A stretch of DNA of 64,000 nt from Myxococcales bacterium (GTDB lineage: Bacteria; Myxococcota; Myxococcia; Myxococcales; Anaeromyxobacteraceae), in NCBI GenBank assembly GCA_021806645.1, contig JAJZQX010000003.1, positions 186,001-250,000 on the forward strand. Direction: 5' to 3'. Shown here piece after piece: positions 34,973 to 44,398 of the stretch. A model generated the notes under the pieces. It had not been told where the DNA came from and did no database searches. It saw only the letters and a list, made by a program, of their open reading frames with translations. A program made the translations under genes and the position numbers. Every line of letters begins with the position of its first letter. Within the stretch, counting starts at the first letter, position 1.

Positions 34973-35479
34973 CTACGGCCTGACCCTGACCGTCAGCGTG
35001 GTCCGCTTCCCCGCGCCGTCCACCAGCACCACCGAGGCGCGGCCGGCCCCCGTTGCGGTGAGCACCACCGCCTCCGGCTCGGGCCGCACCTTGACCACGC
35101 CGCTCTCCTCGAAGAGGACCCGCGCCAGCCCCGGGGCGGCGATCTTCCGCTCCTCTCCCACGGAGAGTTCCAGCTCACCCGGCCTCCCCGCGGCCACGGC
35201 GCCCGACTTCCTCGGCGCCACCACCGTGACGTCCCACCCCAGCGTGACGCCGTCGTCGAGGCCGACCTCCACCTGGGAGCGGCCGGCCCGCAGCGCCGTC
35301 ACCTTGAGCGTGGTCCCTGATGGCTCCAGCAGGAGGGCGTCGGCGTCGGTCACGGCCAGCTTCGACACCGGCCTGGTGAACTCCAGCGTCACCACCTGCC
35401 GCACGCCGAGCACCAGCGGCACCATGGCCGGAGCGGTGGGGGTCGCCAGCAGGGCCAGCGCCATCAGGAGAGCAGGCAT
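34973..35479 (-). CDS. secreted protein with two secretin-N-like (pilus/BON-type) beta domains
   Basis: A 168-residue protein with a signal peptide (MPALLMALALLATPTAPA). Two similar beta-domains follow: VPLVLGVRQVVTLEFTRPVSKLAVTDADALLLEPSG up to WDVTV, and LELSVGEERKIAAPGLARVLFEESGVVKVRPEP up to TVRV. Each has the pattern of the short N-terminal domain of type II/III secretin and CpaC-like proteins, which binds to partner rings. No secretin domain is present, so it may be a periplasmic adaptor. It overlaps the FHA gene by 16 nt and precedes polA. Function is unproven. Confidence 0.7.
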   Translation of the reverse strand: MPALLMALALLATPTAPAMVPLVLGVRQVVTLEFTRPVSKLAVTDADALLLEPSGTTLKVTALRAGRSQVEVGLDDGVTLGWDVTVVAPRKSGAVAAGRPGELELSVGEERKIAAPGLARVLFEESGVVKVRPEPEAVVLTATGAGRASVVLVDGAGKRTTLTVRVRP

Positions 35480-35991
35480 CGGATCTTCTCCGCTGAGATG
35501 AGGTACTCGTCGCCGTCTTCGATTCGCCGCCGCTCGACGCGCGAGCGGCGTAACCATGTCCCGTTGGAGGAGCCGAGGTCCTCGATCCACCAGCCGTCCG
35601 GCTCGCGCTGGATGGCGGCGTGCTCCCGCGACACCTTGGCGCTGTTGATGACCAGGTCGCAGTGGCGGCCACGTCCCATGACGAACCGGTCTCCGGTGAC
35701 GGTGGCCAGCAGGCCCGCCGAGCCCATGAGCCGCAGCGTCGGGAGCGGCCTGGCCGCCGGGATGGCCCGCTCCAGCTCCCTGGCGGTGTCGAGCACGTGC
35801 CTGGTGGTGGCGGCGCGAGAGGCGTCGCCCGGCGCGGCCGGCCCGTCCGGCAGGGCCCCGTGAAAGCGCAGGAAGGCGTGGACCGCCTGCCGGACCAGCA
35901 CGTCCCGGTCGATGCCGAGCCGCTCCGCCAGCTCTCCGAGCGGAACCCAGAGGTCGTCGGGGATCTGCAGCTCCCGCAGCGGGCGCTTCAT
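35464..35991 (-). CDS. FHA-domain protein with ribbon-helix-helix-like N-terminus
   Basis: A 175-residue protein. Residues of about 95-165 form an FHA phosphothreonine-binding domain: VMGRGRHCDLVINSAKVSREHAAI, then WWIEDLGSSNGTWL with the conserved Gly-Arg, Ser-x-x-His and Ser-Asn-Gly. The first 45 residues (RELQIPDDLWVPLGELAERLGIDRDVLVRQAVHAFLRFHG) resemble the strand-helix-helix of small DNA-binding or antitoxin proteins, but this is a weak match. GAGGAC precedes the ATG. The overlap with the secretin-N-like gene suggests that a Ser/Thr kinase signal is read in an envelope-related complex. Confidence 0.8.
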   Translation of the reverse strand: MKRPLRELQIPDDLWVPLGELAERLGIDRDVLVRQAVHAFLRFHGALPDGPAAPGDASRAATTRHVLDTARELERAIPAARPLPTLRLMGSAGLLATVTGDRFVMGRGRHCDLVINSAKVSREHAAIQREPDGWWIEDLGSSNGTWLRRSRVERRRIEDGDEYLISAEKIRCLLS

Positions 35992-36024
35992 GTCCTCGAA
36001 GCTCGCACGGCGCCGGCTCCCCGG

Positions 36025-38598
36025 TCAACGGATGGTCGTGGCGTTCTGTCCAGCCGAGCCCGAGGCGAACTCCAGCACCAGGTTGTCGGAGAAGGCCGCG
36101 AAGCCGTGGATCCCGTCGGTCTTCGAGCCGGTGGCCTCGCTCCGGTCGTGCAGGACCACCCGCCCGGGCAGCACCGCGCCGGAGATCGCGCCGCCGTTGT
36201 AGGGCACGCGGTAGGCCGGGGAGAAGCCGCTTCCGGTGGAGAAGGCCAGGAAGGCCCCACGTTCCGGCGGATCGGTGCGGCCGCTTTCGCGCTTCACGGC
36301 GAGCCTGAACGCCACCGCCGGCCCCTTCGGCAACGGGAAGGCCAGGGGCATCGGCAACCTCATGGTCGGGGGCTTCCCGTCGGCCGAGTCAGGCAACTGG
36401 ACCCAGGTGTTGAAGCAAGCCTGCTCGTGGCCGTTGGCGCACCGGTTGGTGACGTAGAAGATCCGGCGGGCGCGCCGGGCCAGGACCAGCCGCTCGCAGG
36501 TCGCCCGGCAGGTGACCACGTCGGCTTCGCAGGCCGCCACGGCGTCCGCCGGCGGCGGCCAGTCCTCCGGCGCGTCCGGCATGATCGGGCAGGAGAGCAG
36601 GTCCTCGTTCTCGTACTTGAGCTGGAAGGGCGGGACGGTCTCGTCCGGCGGGTCCAAGACCTCCAGCGGCCGGCCGGCGTACCCGGTGGTGGAGCCACGC
36701 AGCACGTAGCCCCACGCCCGGACCGTGACGGTCACCTCGGAGGAACCCTGCGGCAGGCAGGCCGAATCGGCCGGCTCGGTCTGGCCCGTGTTTTTCGGCT
36801 GCTTGGCCGCTGGGGTGAGCGCCAGCGAGCCCCCGGGCGCATCCGCCGTCGGCGGCAGGATCCCGGTGACCTCCATCTCGAAGGTCCCGAGAGGACAGAC
36901 CTTGACCGTGCTCCCGTTCGGCATGACGATGTCGTGCGCCCGCACCTCGACGATGTCGTGGGGCTGGATCGCCAGCCTGGGGTCGTAGACGCGGACCACG
37001 CTGCGCCAGGTGTGGGTGGGGGCCCCGGCGGGGTTGGCATCCTGCTGCAGTGCGACCGTCGCTGGCGGCTGGCCCGCCGAGGAGACCTGGGCCACGCCGA
37101 GGCGGCTCCCCAGGCCCGGCAGGACACCCTGGTAGGTGACGGACCAGTTGTCGGTCGGGGTGTATCCAGGCGTCACTCCGACCCCGACGATCGCGAAGGC
37201 GCCGGTGTAGCTTTGCCAGGGGTCCGCCGCCGGGTCTACGGGGATCAGCCAACTCCACAGGCCGATGGCGTTGGAGGTCAGGCTCTGGACCGACGACGAC
37301 CCGAAGACCCGGGCGCGGGCGGTTCCCACCAGCGACGAGACGTCATTGGCCAGCGCGAAGTGGGAGAGGTCGGCGATGTAGACCCGCCCGGCCGAGGACG
37401 AGATGGCGGCGAGCGACTGGGTCCACCGCTTGCCGCTCCCCGGCGCCAGTTGCACGTAGCCGGGTTTTTCGCTGTTGAGCGGCGGCCCGCTGGTCGCGAG
37501 GTCGATCACCTCTCCGTCCAGCTGGAAGGGAAGCTGGAAGGGCATCTCGCCAGCCGGGTCGGCCGCCAGGCCACCCGCCACCGGGTCGATCGCCGCCACA
37601 CCGCAGGGCATGGAACGATCGCGCCCGCACGCCGACTGATCGATGGCCGCGTAGACCCGCGGGACCCGCGGTCCGAACAGGTCGAAGTCGGGGACCGAGG
37701 CGGCCGGGTCGTTGTTTTCGAACGGCGCCACCTCCATGAAGGCGACCCGCGTCGTCCCGGCCCGGGCCGGGAGCGGGCGCACCGGGAAGGCCCCTGGAGG
37801 CCCGGTCATGTCCAGCTCGGCCACCCCGAGGACGCCGCCGGGGCCGGGGATGGGGTCGATGGTGGCCGCGTAGAGGCGGCTCCCGCCGGCGTTGGCCGCG
37901 AGATCCAGCGCGGTGAAGCCCAGGTCCTGCCGCGTCGACGGGGCGGGGTCGGCCACCACGATGGCCTCGCTCCCAGCGGCACGCGTCGCCAGCAGGGTGA
38001 GCAGGCTGCCGTCGCTCAGTCCCACCAGCAGCCGGGCGGCGCCGTGCAGGCGCGTCCCGTCCGGCTGCACGGCCGGGATGACCGCCAGCGCCGTGACCGT
38101 AGCGTCGGGAGCGACGTCGCCGAGATCGATGGTCCGGTCGACGCGCATGGCCGGGTCCCAGGTCACCACCACCTGTATGGCGGCGGCGAACTGGCCGGCC
38201 TGGGCCGGCCGGGCCACCAGGCCACGCGGGGCCACCACCAGCAGGTCGGGCCGATCCATCACGATGGTGTTGCCGGCGGCCGCCGCCACGGGGTCCAGAT
38301 CGTCGAGCCGGCCGGCGGCGATGAGCGTCGGCCGGACCTCGGTGGGGATGGTGAGCGCCGCCACCAGCGTCGGGCCCAGCAGGACCTGGTCGGTCACCGC
38401 GTCGATGACCCGCAGGTCGTCACCGCGCGTGTTGGAGACGGCCACCAGGTGGCGCAGGGTGCCGGGCTGGTCGGTCCCGTAACCGCGGAAGACGGCGACG
38501 CCGGTCGGCCCGTTCATCTTGGCCGTGGGACGTGCCGTGTTCTTGGCGCAGCCGGCCAGGGCCAGGACGGCGAGGAGCCATGGGGTCAGGTGTTTCAC
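36025..38598 (-). CDS. large lipoprotein of unknown function (857 residues)
   Basis: An exported lipoprotein: the GTG at 38598 gives VKHLTPWLLAVLALAGC with lipobox LAGC, and it overlaps the upstream stop (GTGA). The first half has repeated beta segments with propeller character (GVAVFRGYG, DLRVIDAVTD, LLVGLSDGSLLTLLAT, RLYAATIDPIPG). The second half includes an Ig-like stretch (DIVEVRAHDIVMPNGSTVKV) and a Cys-rich helix (CEADVVTCRATCERL). I do not recognise the family. Together with the preceding 475-residue lipoprotein it forms a coupled envelope pair of the kind common in myxobacteria. The role cannot be inferred. Confidence 0.75.
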   Translation of the reverse strand: MKHLTPWLLAVLALAGCAKNTARPTAKMNGPTGVAVFRGYGTDQPGTLRHLVAVSNTRGDDLRVIDAVTDQVLLGPTLVAALTIPTEVRPTLIAAGRLDDLDPVAAAAGNTIVMDRPDLLVVAPRGLVARPAQAGQFAAAIQVVVTWDPAMRVDRTIDLGDVAPDATVTALAVIPAVQPDGTRLHGAARLLVGLSDGSLLTLLATRAAGSEAIVVADPAPSTRQDLGFTALDLAANAGGSRLYAATIDPIPGPGGVLGVAELDMTGPPGAFPVRPLPARAGTTRVAFMEVAPFENNDPAASVPDFDLFGPRVPRVYAAIDQSACGRDRSMPCGVAAIDPVAGGLAADPAGEMPFQLPFQLDGEVIDLATSGPPLNSEKPGYVQLAPGSGKRWTQSLAAISSSAGRVYIADLSHFALANDVSSLVGTARARVFGSSSVQSLTSNAIGLWSWLIPVDPAADPWQSYTGAFAIVGVGVTPGYTPTDNWSVTYQGVLPGLGSRLGVAQVSSAGQPPATVALQQDANPAGAPTHTWRSVVRVYDPRLAIQPHDIVEVRAHDIVMPNGSTVKVCPLGTFEMEVTGILPPTADAPGGSLALTPAAKQPKNTGQTEPADSACLPQGSSEVTVTVRAWGYVLRGSTTGYAGRPLEVLDPPDETVPPFQLKYENEDLLSCPIMPDAPEDWPPPADAVAACEADVVTCRATCERLVLARRARRIFYVTNRCANGHEQACFNTWVQLPDSADGKPPTMRLPMPLAFPLPKGPAVAFRLAVKRESGRTDPPERGAFLAFSTGSGFSPAYRVPYNGGAISGAVLPGRVVLHDRSEATGSKTDGIHGFAAFSDNLVLEFASGSAGQNATTIR

Positions 38599-40022
38599 TG
38601 TTTCTGCCTCCCGATTCGCAGGGGTTTCCCGGCCGGGTCGCGGAGCAGGTCGGCGCTGGACGGGTCGGCCATCGGCACGCGGAGGACGCTCACCGTCCAG
38701 TCGGCGAAGGAGGCCACGTAGACCAGCGCCTCGGTGCCCCGGTCCTCCACCGCCATCGAGAACGGCACGCGGCCGGCCTCGGGCGCCCCGGTGGTCCCGT
38801 CGATCGCCACCACGCGGCTGATGGCGTGGATCTCGTCGTCGAAGACCTGCAGTGACCCGTCCCCCGAACTCGGCACCACCACCAGATCGCCGAGCCCGGG
38901 GCGGACCGGGAGCACCCGCACCATCCCCGCGCCCAGCCCGATGGGCACCACCTGCCGGACCCGGGCGAGTGGCTCGCCCGAGACGGCCTCCTGCAGCTCC
39001 ACCACCAGGAGCGCGCCGCCAACGTCGAAGGGAGGGCGCGACATCGTCGCCGCGGCATAGGCCTCGTCGTAGATGCGGGCCGAGATGTAGGCCAGCCGCG
39101 GTCGGCCCGCCTGCGGATTGGAGAGCGCGATCCCGACCAGCTCGGCGCCGTGCACCACCTGGTAGAGATCGACGGTCTGCACGTTCGCGGTCCGACAGGC
39201 GGGCGGATCCGAGGTGTCGTTCGGGTCGTACACGCAGGGTGTCAGGTCGAGGATGAAGAGCGGTGCCGTCAGCCCCGCGAAGCGGCCCACCGCGTAGAGC
39301 CGGTCGGTCTCCTTCTCGTACGCCATGTCGCCGATCGGGCCAGGCGCGAGCACGATGGTACGCGGCACCTTGGCCAGGTCGCCGAGGTCGAACTCCGAGA
39401 GCCAGGCCGTCCCCGGCGGGATGCCGCTGACGTAAGGCGCCCGCAGGTAGCTGACCCAGAGCGAGCGGCGGACCCCGTCGTCCCGGCAGGCCACGCTGAC
39501 GGGCCCGGGGTCCAACAGGTCCTTGTCGAGGGCCAGCACGCAGTCGCCCCCCTGGCACGGCGCCACCTCCCCATTGGCGCCGATGGGAAAGTGGTAGAGC
39601 TTGCGGGTGTACCGGGAGGCCACGAAGGCCTGGGCGGCTCCGCCCAGGCTCTTGCAGGTGTTGACGTCGGCGACGGCGACCGGCCCGGCATAGCTCCCCA
39701 GTCGCCCCCCCGGCCCCAGCTTCACCAGGTCACCGTTCGACCGACCCAGCGAGCCGCCCTCCCCGCCGGCCACGGCGGCGGCTGGATCGACCGACAGGAG
39801 CGTCGCCCCCGCCTCCTTGTCGTAACGGAGGTCGAAGTTGGCAGAGACCACCAGCAGGGCCTGGTTGCCGCCCACCACCGGCGCGAGCGCGTTGCCACTC
39901 GGCACCGGCGTCAGCGCCAGGCTCCCCGGGAAGAAGAAACGATCCATCGGCGGCGGCGTGTGCGAGAGGTTCTCGTCGCACGCCGAGAGCGCGAGCAGGA
40001 GGAGGAGCGCGGTCTGCTTCAT
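38595..40022 (-). CDS. beta-propeller-like lipoprotein of unknown function (475 residues)
   Basis: A lipoprotein with signal MKQTALLLLLALSAC and lipobox LSAC. The mature region has repeating strand patterns with AxVADVNTCKSLGG, AFVASRYTRKLYHFPIG, RLYAVGRFAGLTAPLFILDL and VYVASFADWTVSVLRVP, typical of YVTN/Lvp-type propellers, and several Cys (CKS, CQGGDC, CRDD, CVYD, CRT) that could form disulfides. It is the first of two overlapping lipoprotein genes and follows glyS by only 3 nt, so it may be transcribed with glyQ-glyS. No function is assignable. Confidence 0.75.
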   Translation of the reverse strand: MKQTALLLLLALSACDENLSHTPPPMDRFFFPGSLALTPVPSGNALAPVVGGNQALLVVSANFDLRYDKEAGATLLSVDPAAAVAGGEGGSLGRSNGDLVKLGPGGRLGSYAGPVAVADVNTCKSLGGAAQAFVASRYTRKLYHFPIGANGEVAPCQGGDCVLALDKDLLDPGPVSVACRDDGVRRSLWVSYLRAPYVSGIPPGTAWLSEFDLGDLAKVPRTIVLAPGPIGDMAYEKETDRLYAVGRFAGLTAPLFILDLTPCVYDPNDTSDPPACRTANVQTVDLYQVVHGAELVGIALSNPQAGRPRLAYISARIYDEAYAAATMSRPPFDVGGALLVVELQEAVSGEPLARVRQVVPIGLGAGMVRVLPVRPGLGDLVVVPSSGDGSLQVFDDEIHAISRVVAIDGTTGAPEAGRVPFSMAVEDRGTEALVYVASFADWTVSVLRVPMADPSSADLLRDPAGKPLRIGRQKQ

Positions 40023-40025
40023 GTC

Positions 40026-42134
40026 CTAGGCCTTCCTCTGGCCTGCGCCCGGGGGCAGCTCGGCCTGGATCTTCCTGAAGTCGGCGATGTCGGCGAAGAG
40101 GGCGGCCACCCGCCGCATCAACGCCAGCCGGTTGGCCCGCACCGGCGGGTCCTCGGCCATCACCATCACGCCGTCGAAGAACGCGCCGATGGCCGGCTCG
40201 AGCGTCGCCACCGCCCGCAGGATGGCCGGGTAGTCGCGCCGTGTCCGCAGCGCCGCCGCCTCCCGCTCCACCCGCTCCAGCTCGACCCGCAGCGCCTTCT
40301 CGGCCGGCTCGGCCAGCAGCGCCGGGTCCACCTCGCCGCCGCCGGGCGGGGCCTTCTCCTGGATGTTGGCGACCCGCTTGAACGCCACCGCCAGCGGCAC
40401 GAAGTCCTCGCGCCGGCGGACCATGGCCAGCGCCTGCAGCCGCTGGCGCGCGTCCACCACGTCGTCGTGGCCGGCCGACAGCACCGCCTCGACCAGGTCG
40501 ACGTCGAACTCCTCCGACCAGAGCGCCCTGAGCCGGCCCCGTACGAACTCCAGCACCCGCCCGGTCACCTGGGTGCGATCGCCCGCCAGCTTGACGCCGG
40601 AGAGCCCGTCCAGCGTGACCTCGATGGCGGCGCCCAGCGAGAGGTGGTAGCCGCGGTCGAGCAGGAGCCGGAGGATGCCGATGGCGGCGCGGCGGAGTCC
40701 GAAGGGATCGGCGCCGCCGGTCGCCTTCTCCCCCACCCCGATGATGCCGACCAGCTGGTGGAGCCGGTCGGACAGTCCCACCAGCGCGCCCAGGTCGCCG
40801 CGGGGCATCTCCTCGCCGGCGCCGAGGGGCCGGTAATGGTCCTCGATGGCGTCGGCGACGTCGGGGGCCAGCCCCTCCAGCCGCGCGTAGTGCCCGCCCA
40901 TGATCCCCTGCAACTCCGGAAACTCCCCGACCATTCCGGTGCCGAGATCGGCCTTGCAGAGCCTGGCCGCCAGGCCGAGGTCGGCGAGGAGCGCTTCCTT
41001 GCCCAGGTCGCGGGCCAGCGCGGCCGCCACCGCCCCGATCCGTTCGACCCGCTGCAGCTCGGTGCCGAGCCTGGCCTGGTAGGTGCGCCGGCCCAGGTCG
41101 GCCACGCGGCTCTCCAGCGTCCGCTTCCGGTCCTCCTCGAAGAAGAACCGGGCGTCGGCCAGGCGGGCCCGCAGCACGCGCTGGTAGCCGTTGCGCGCGA
41201 CCCTGGCGTCCTTCACCGGCGTGGCGGAGATGGCCACGAACCGGTTGGTGAGCCGCCCCGCGCCGTCCACCACCGCGAAGTAGCGCTGGTGGTTCCGCAT
41301 CTCGGTGACCACCACCTCTGGGGGCAGCGCCAGGTTAGACTTCTCGAACTGGCCCAGCACGGCGGTCGGGTGCTCGACGAGGTACGTGACCTGCTCGACC
41401 AGCTCCGGGTCGGGGCGGACCACGCCACCGCCGCGCCGCGCCGCCGCGGCCAGCGCCTTCTCTATGGCCGCCTTGCGGACCACCGGATCGACGATGACGT
41501 GGGCCCTGGCCATCTTCTCCAGGTAGTCCTCGGGCGTCCCCTTGAGCGCGATGGCCCTGGGTGCCAGGAAGCGGTGGCCGTGGCTGACGCGGCCGCTCTT
41601 CACCTCGCCGTGCGTGACCTTGACCGGCTTGCCGCCGTGGAGCGCGGCGATCCAGCGCACCGGGCGGGCGAAGGTGACCTCGTCCCACCGCGAGCGCATG
41701 GCCTTCTTGAAGCGCAGCCCGGAGAGCAGCCGCGAGAGGAGCGCGGGCAGCACCTGCTCCGCCTTCTTCCCCTTCTCCACCCTGTTGACGCCGAGCCGGA
41801 GCCCCTTGGGCGAGTCGATCCGCTCCAGGGCGCCGACCTCGATCCCCTGGCTCCTGGCGAAGCCGAGCGCGGCCGGCGTGGGCTTCCCCTCGGCGTCGAA
41901 AGCGCTGGCCACCGGCGGCCCGAGCGCCTGGCTCCTGGCGTCGGCCTGCCTGGCGGCCAGGTCGCGCGCCCAGACCACCAGCCGGCGCGGCGTCCCCATG
42001 GCCTTCACCTCGCCGTGGGTGAGGCGGGCCTCCGCCAGCAACCTGGCGAGATCCTCCTCGAGCTGCTTCACCGCCGGCGGCACGAAGCCGGCCGGGATCT
42101 CCTCGGCCCCGATCTCGAACAGAAGGTCTGCCAT
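40026..42134 (-). CDS. glyS: glycyl-tRNA synthetase beta subunit
   Basis: A 702-residue beta chain of the alpha2beta2 glycyl-tRNA synthetase. LLFEIGAEEIPAGFVPPA at the N-terminus, MGTPRRLVVWARDL, RPVRWIAALHGG and MRNHQRYFAVVD are standard GlyS segments, and the last part is the helical anticodon-binding region. It recognises tRNA-Gly; the alpha subunit provides catalysis. It starts 27 nt after glyQ with GAGAGA upstream. Presence of the two-subunit enzyme rather than the single-chain type fits proteobacteria-like lineages. Confidence 0.95.
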   Translation of the reverse strand: MADLLFEIGAEEIPAGFVPPAVKQLEEDLARLLAEARLTHGEVKAMGTPRRLVVWARDLAARQADARSQALGPPVASAFDAEGKPTPAALGFARSQGIEVGALERIDSPKGLRLGVNRVEKGKKAEQVLPALLSRLLSGLRFKKAMRSRWDEVTFARPVRWIAALHGGKPVKVTHGEVKSGRVSHGHRFLAPRAIALKGTPEDYLEKMARAHVIVDPVVRKAAIEKALAAAARRGGGVVRPDPELVEQVTYLVEHPTAVLGQFEKSNLALPPEVVVTEMRNHQRYFAVVDGAGRLTNRFVAISATPVKDARVARNGYQRVLRARLADARFFFEEDRKRTLESRVADLGRRTYQARLGTELQRVERIGAVAAALARDLGKEALLADLGLAARLCKADLGTGMVGEFPELQGIMGGHYARLEGLAPDVADAIEDHYRPLGAGEEMPRGDLGALVGLSDRLHQLVGIIGVGEKATGGADPFGLRRAAIGILRLLLDRGYHLSLGAAIEVTLDGLSGVKLAGDRTQVTGRVLEFVRGRLRALWSEEFDVDLVEAVLSAGHDDVVDARQRLQALAMVRRREDFVPLAVAFKRVANIQEKAPPGGGEVDPALLAEPAEKALRVELERVEREAAALRTRRDYPAILRAVATLEPAIGAFFDGVMVMAEDPPVRANRLALMRRVAALFADIADFRKIQAELPPGAGQRKA

Positions 42135-42161
42135 GGTCTCTCTCAGGAAGGTCGGTGGCGG

Positions 42162-43097
<936 letters not shown>

Positions 43098-43144
43098 GCG
43101 ATCGCTCCTCGCGACGGGCGGCCAGCAGGCCACCGGGACCGTGC

Positions 43145-43173
43145 AACCTATGGTCCCAACCCCGCGATGTCAA
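43145..43173 (-). promoter_or_regulatory. strong sigma70-type promoter of glyQ-glyS
   Basis: On the minus strand a perfect TTGACA (43173-43168) is followed after 17 bp by TAGGTT (43150-43145). Transcription would start near 43138, giving a leader of about 41 nt that includes the GAGGAG ribosome site. Confidence 0.8.
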
Positions 43174-43232
43174 ACGGTAAGCTCGCCGTCGAGCGCTGCC
43201 GGGGCTCCGGCCCCTGGGCGGGGCGAGGCGAA

Positions 43233-44006
43233 TCATTCCGCGAGGTGCGGGGCGACGTCGTCGAGGAAGCGGCGGGCCTGGAGCCGGTGGCCGAGCAGCT
43301 GCTCCACGAACCTCCCCAGCGCCTCGCGCAGCTCCCGGCCGACCCCTGGGGGCATCCCTTCCCCGGCTTCCGCGAAGCCGCCCCGCTGGAACCGCCGGAG
43401 CAGGGACACCGCGGCCCCCGAGAGCCGGGTGGTGCCGACGGCGCCCGCCCCGCACCGCTCGCAGAGCAGTCCCCCGTCGGTCGGAGAGAACGCGGCCTCG
43501 CGCTCCCCCGCCCCGGCCTCCGCGCCACAGCGAGCGCAGCCGTCGAGCCGTGGCTGGAAGCCGGCGGCCTCCAGGGCCCCGAGCTCGAAGACCCGCAGCT
43601 CGGCCGGGCGCGCCGGCGCGGCGTCGAGCCGCCCCAGGTATTCGACCAGCAGGTCGAAGAGCGCGGCGTGAGGCTCGTGGTCACGCACCAGCGAACCGGC
43701 CAGCTCCGCCGCGTAGGCGGCACAGCCGATCCGGGCTAGGTCGCCGCGAATGTGGTGAAAGGATCGATCCACCGACACCGAGTCCAGCCGGGCCATGGCG
43801 TCGCCACCGCCCCGCTCGGCCAGCTCGGCGGTGACCAGCGTGAAGGGCTCCAACCCGCCTCCGAAGCGCCGCTTCGAGGCCCGCGCGCCGCGGGCGAAGG
43901 CGACCAGCTTGCCCCGCTCCCGGCTCAACAGCGTCACCACCCGGTCCGCCTCGCCATAGTCGACGGTGCGCAGGATCACGGCGGAGAGCTTGAACCGGCC
44001 GCTCAC
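43233..44006 (-). CDS. recO: DNA repair protein RecO
   Basis: A 257-residue RecO, which loads RecA with RecF/RecR and anneals ssDNA coated with SSB. The N-terminal OB fold is seen in AVILRTVDYGEADRVVTLLSRERGKLVAFARGARASKRRFGG, followed by the helical part and a zinc finger CARC...CERC. The GTG at 44006 overlaps the stop of the RodZ-like gene (GTGA), giving VSGRFKLSAVILR at the normal N-terminus. Downstream, GGGGC/GCCCC at 43201-43214 could form a weak hairpin, without a U-tract. Confidence 0.93.
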   Translation of the reverse strand: MSGRFKLSAVILRTVDYGEADRVVTLLSRERGKLVAFARGARASKRRFGGGLEPFTLVTAELAERGGGDAMARLDSVSVDRSFHHIRGDLARIGCAAYAAELAGSLVRDHEPHAALFDLLVEYLGRLDAAPARPAELRVFELGALEAAGFQPRLDGCARCGAEAGAGEREAAFSPTDGGLLCERCGAGAVGTTRLSGAAVSLLRRFQRGGFAEAGEGMPPGVGRELREALGRFVEQLLGHRLQARRFLDDVAPHLAE

Positions 44007-44392
44007 CCGCCGGCCCGGTTCCAGAGGGCCGAGATCAGCATGGTCACGACGGCGCCGAGCACCAGCGCCACCACCGCCAGCGGGAGCCACCGGCGCGCGC
44101 GCGGCCGCCGGCCCTCTTCTTGCCCGGGGCCAGCCGCCTCCTGCCAGCGCAGCACCAGCTCGTCGGGATCGAGCCCGGCGGCGGTGGCGTAGCTCCGGAG
44201 GTACCCGACCACGTAGGCTCGCGGCGGCATGCGGGCGTCGTCGCCCGACTCGAGCGCCTCGATCACGCCGAGCCCGAGACGCGTCGCGGCGGCCAGGTCG
44301 TCGCGCTCCAGGTCGCGCAGCTCGCGTTCCCGCTTGAGCCAGCGGCCGAAGGCCTGGAGCGACCCGGCTGGAGGGGTCCGGTCGGCGGCCAT
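44003..44392 (-). CDS. RodZ-like membrane protein with N-terminal HTH
   Basis: A 129-residue protein. FGRWLKRERELRDLERDDLAAATRLGLGVIEALESGDD with PRAYVVGYLRSYATAAGLDP is the Cro-type helix-turn-helix of RodZ/HTH_25 proteins, followed by a basic linker and one membrane helix (WLPLAVVALVLGAVVTMLISALW). RodZ links MreB to cell-wall synthesis, but typical RodZ has a further periplasmic domain that is missing here. It overlaps recO at its end and follows the Tgl-like gene after 6 nt. It may instead be a membrane-bound regulator. Confidence 0.75.
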   Translation of the reverse strand: MAADRTPPAGSLQAFGRWLKRERELRDLERDDLAAATRLGLGVIEALESGDDARMPPRAYVVGYLRSYATAAGLDPDELVLRWQEAAGPGQEEGRRPRARRWLPLAVVALVLGAVVTMLISALWNRAGG

Positions 44393-44398
44393 GGGCTC

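Noticed and set aside
35620-38721. 1033-residue open frame on the plus strand
   Set aside because: Antisense to the FHA and lipoprotein genes and without family character.
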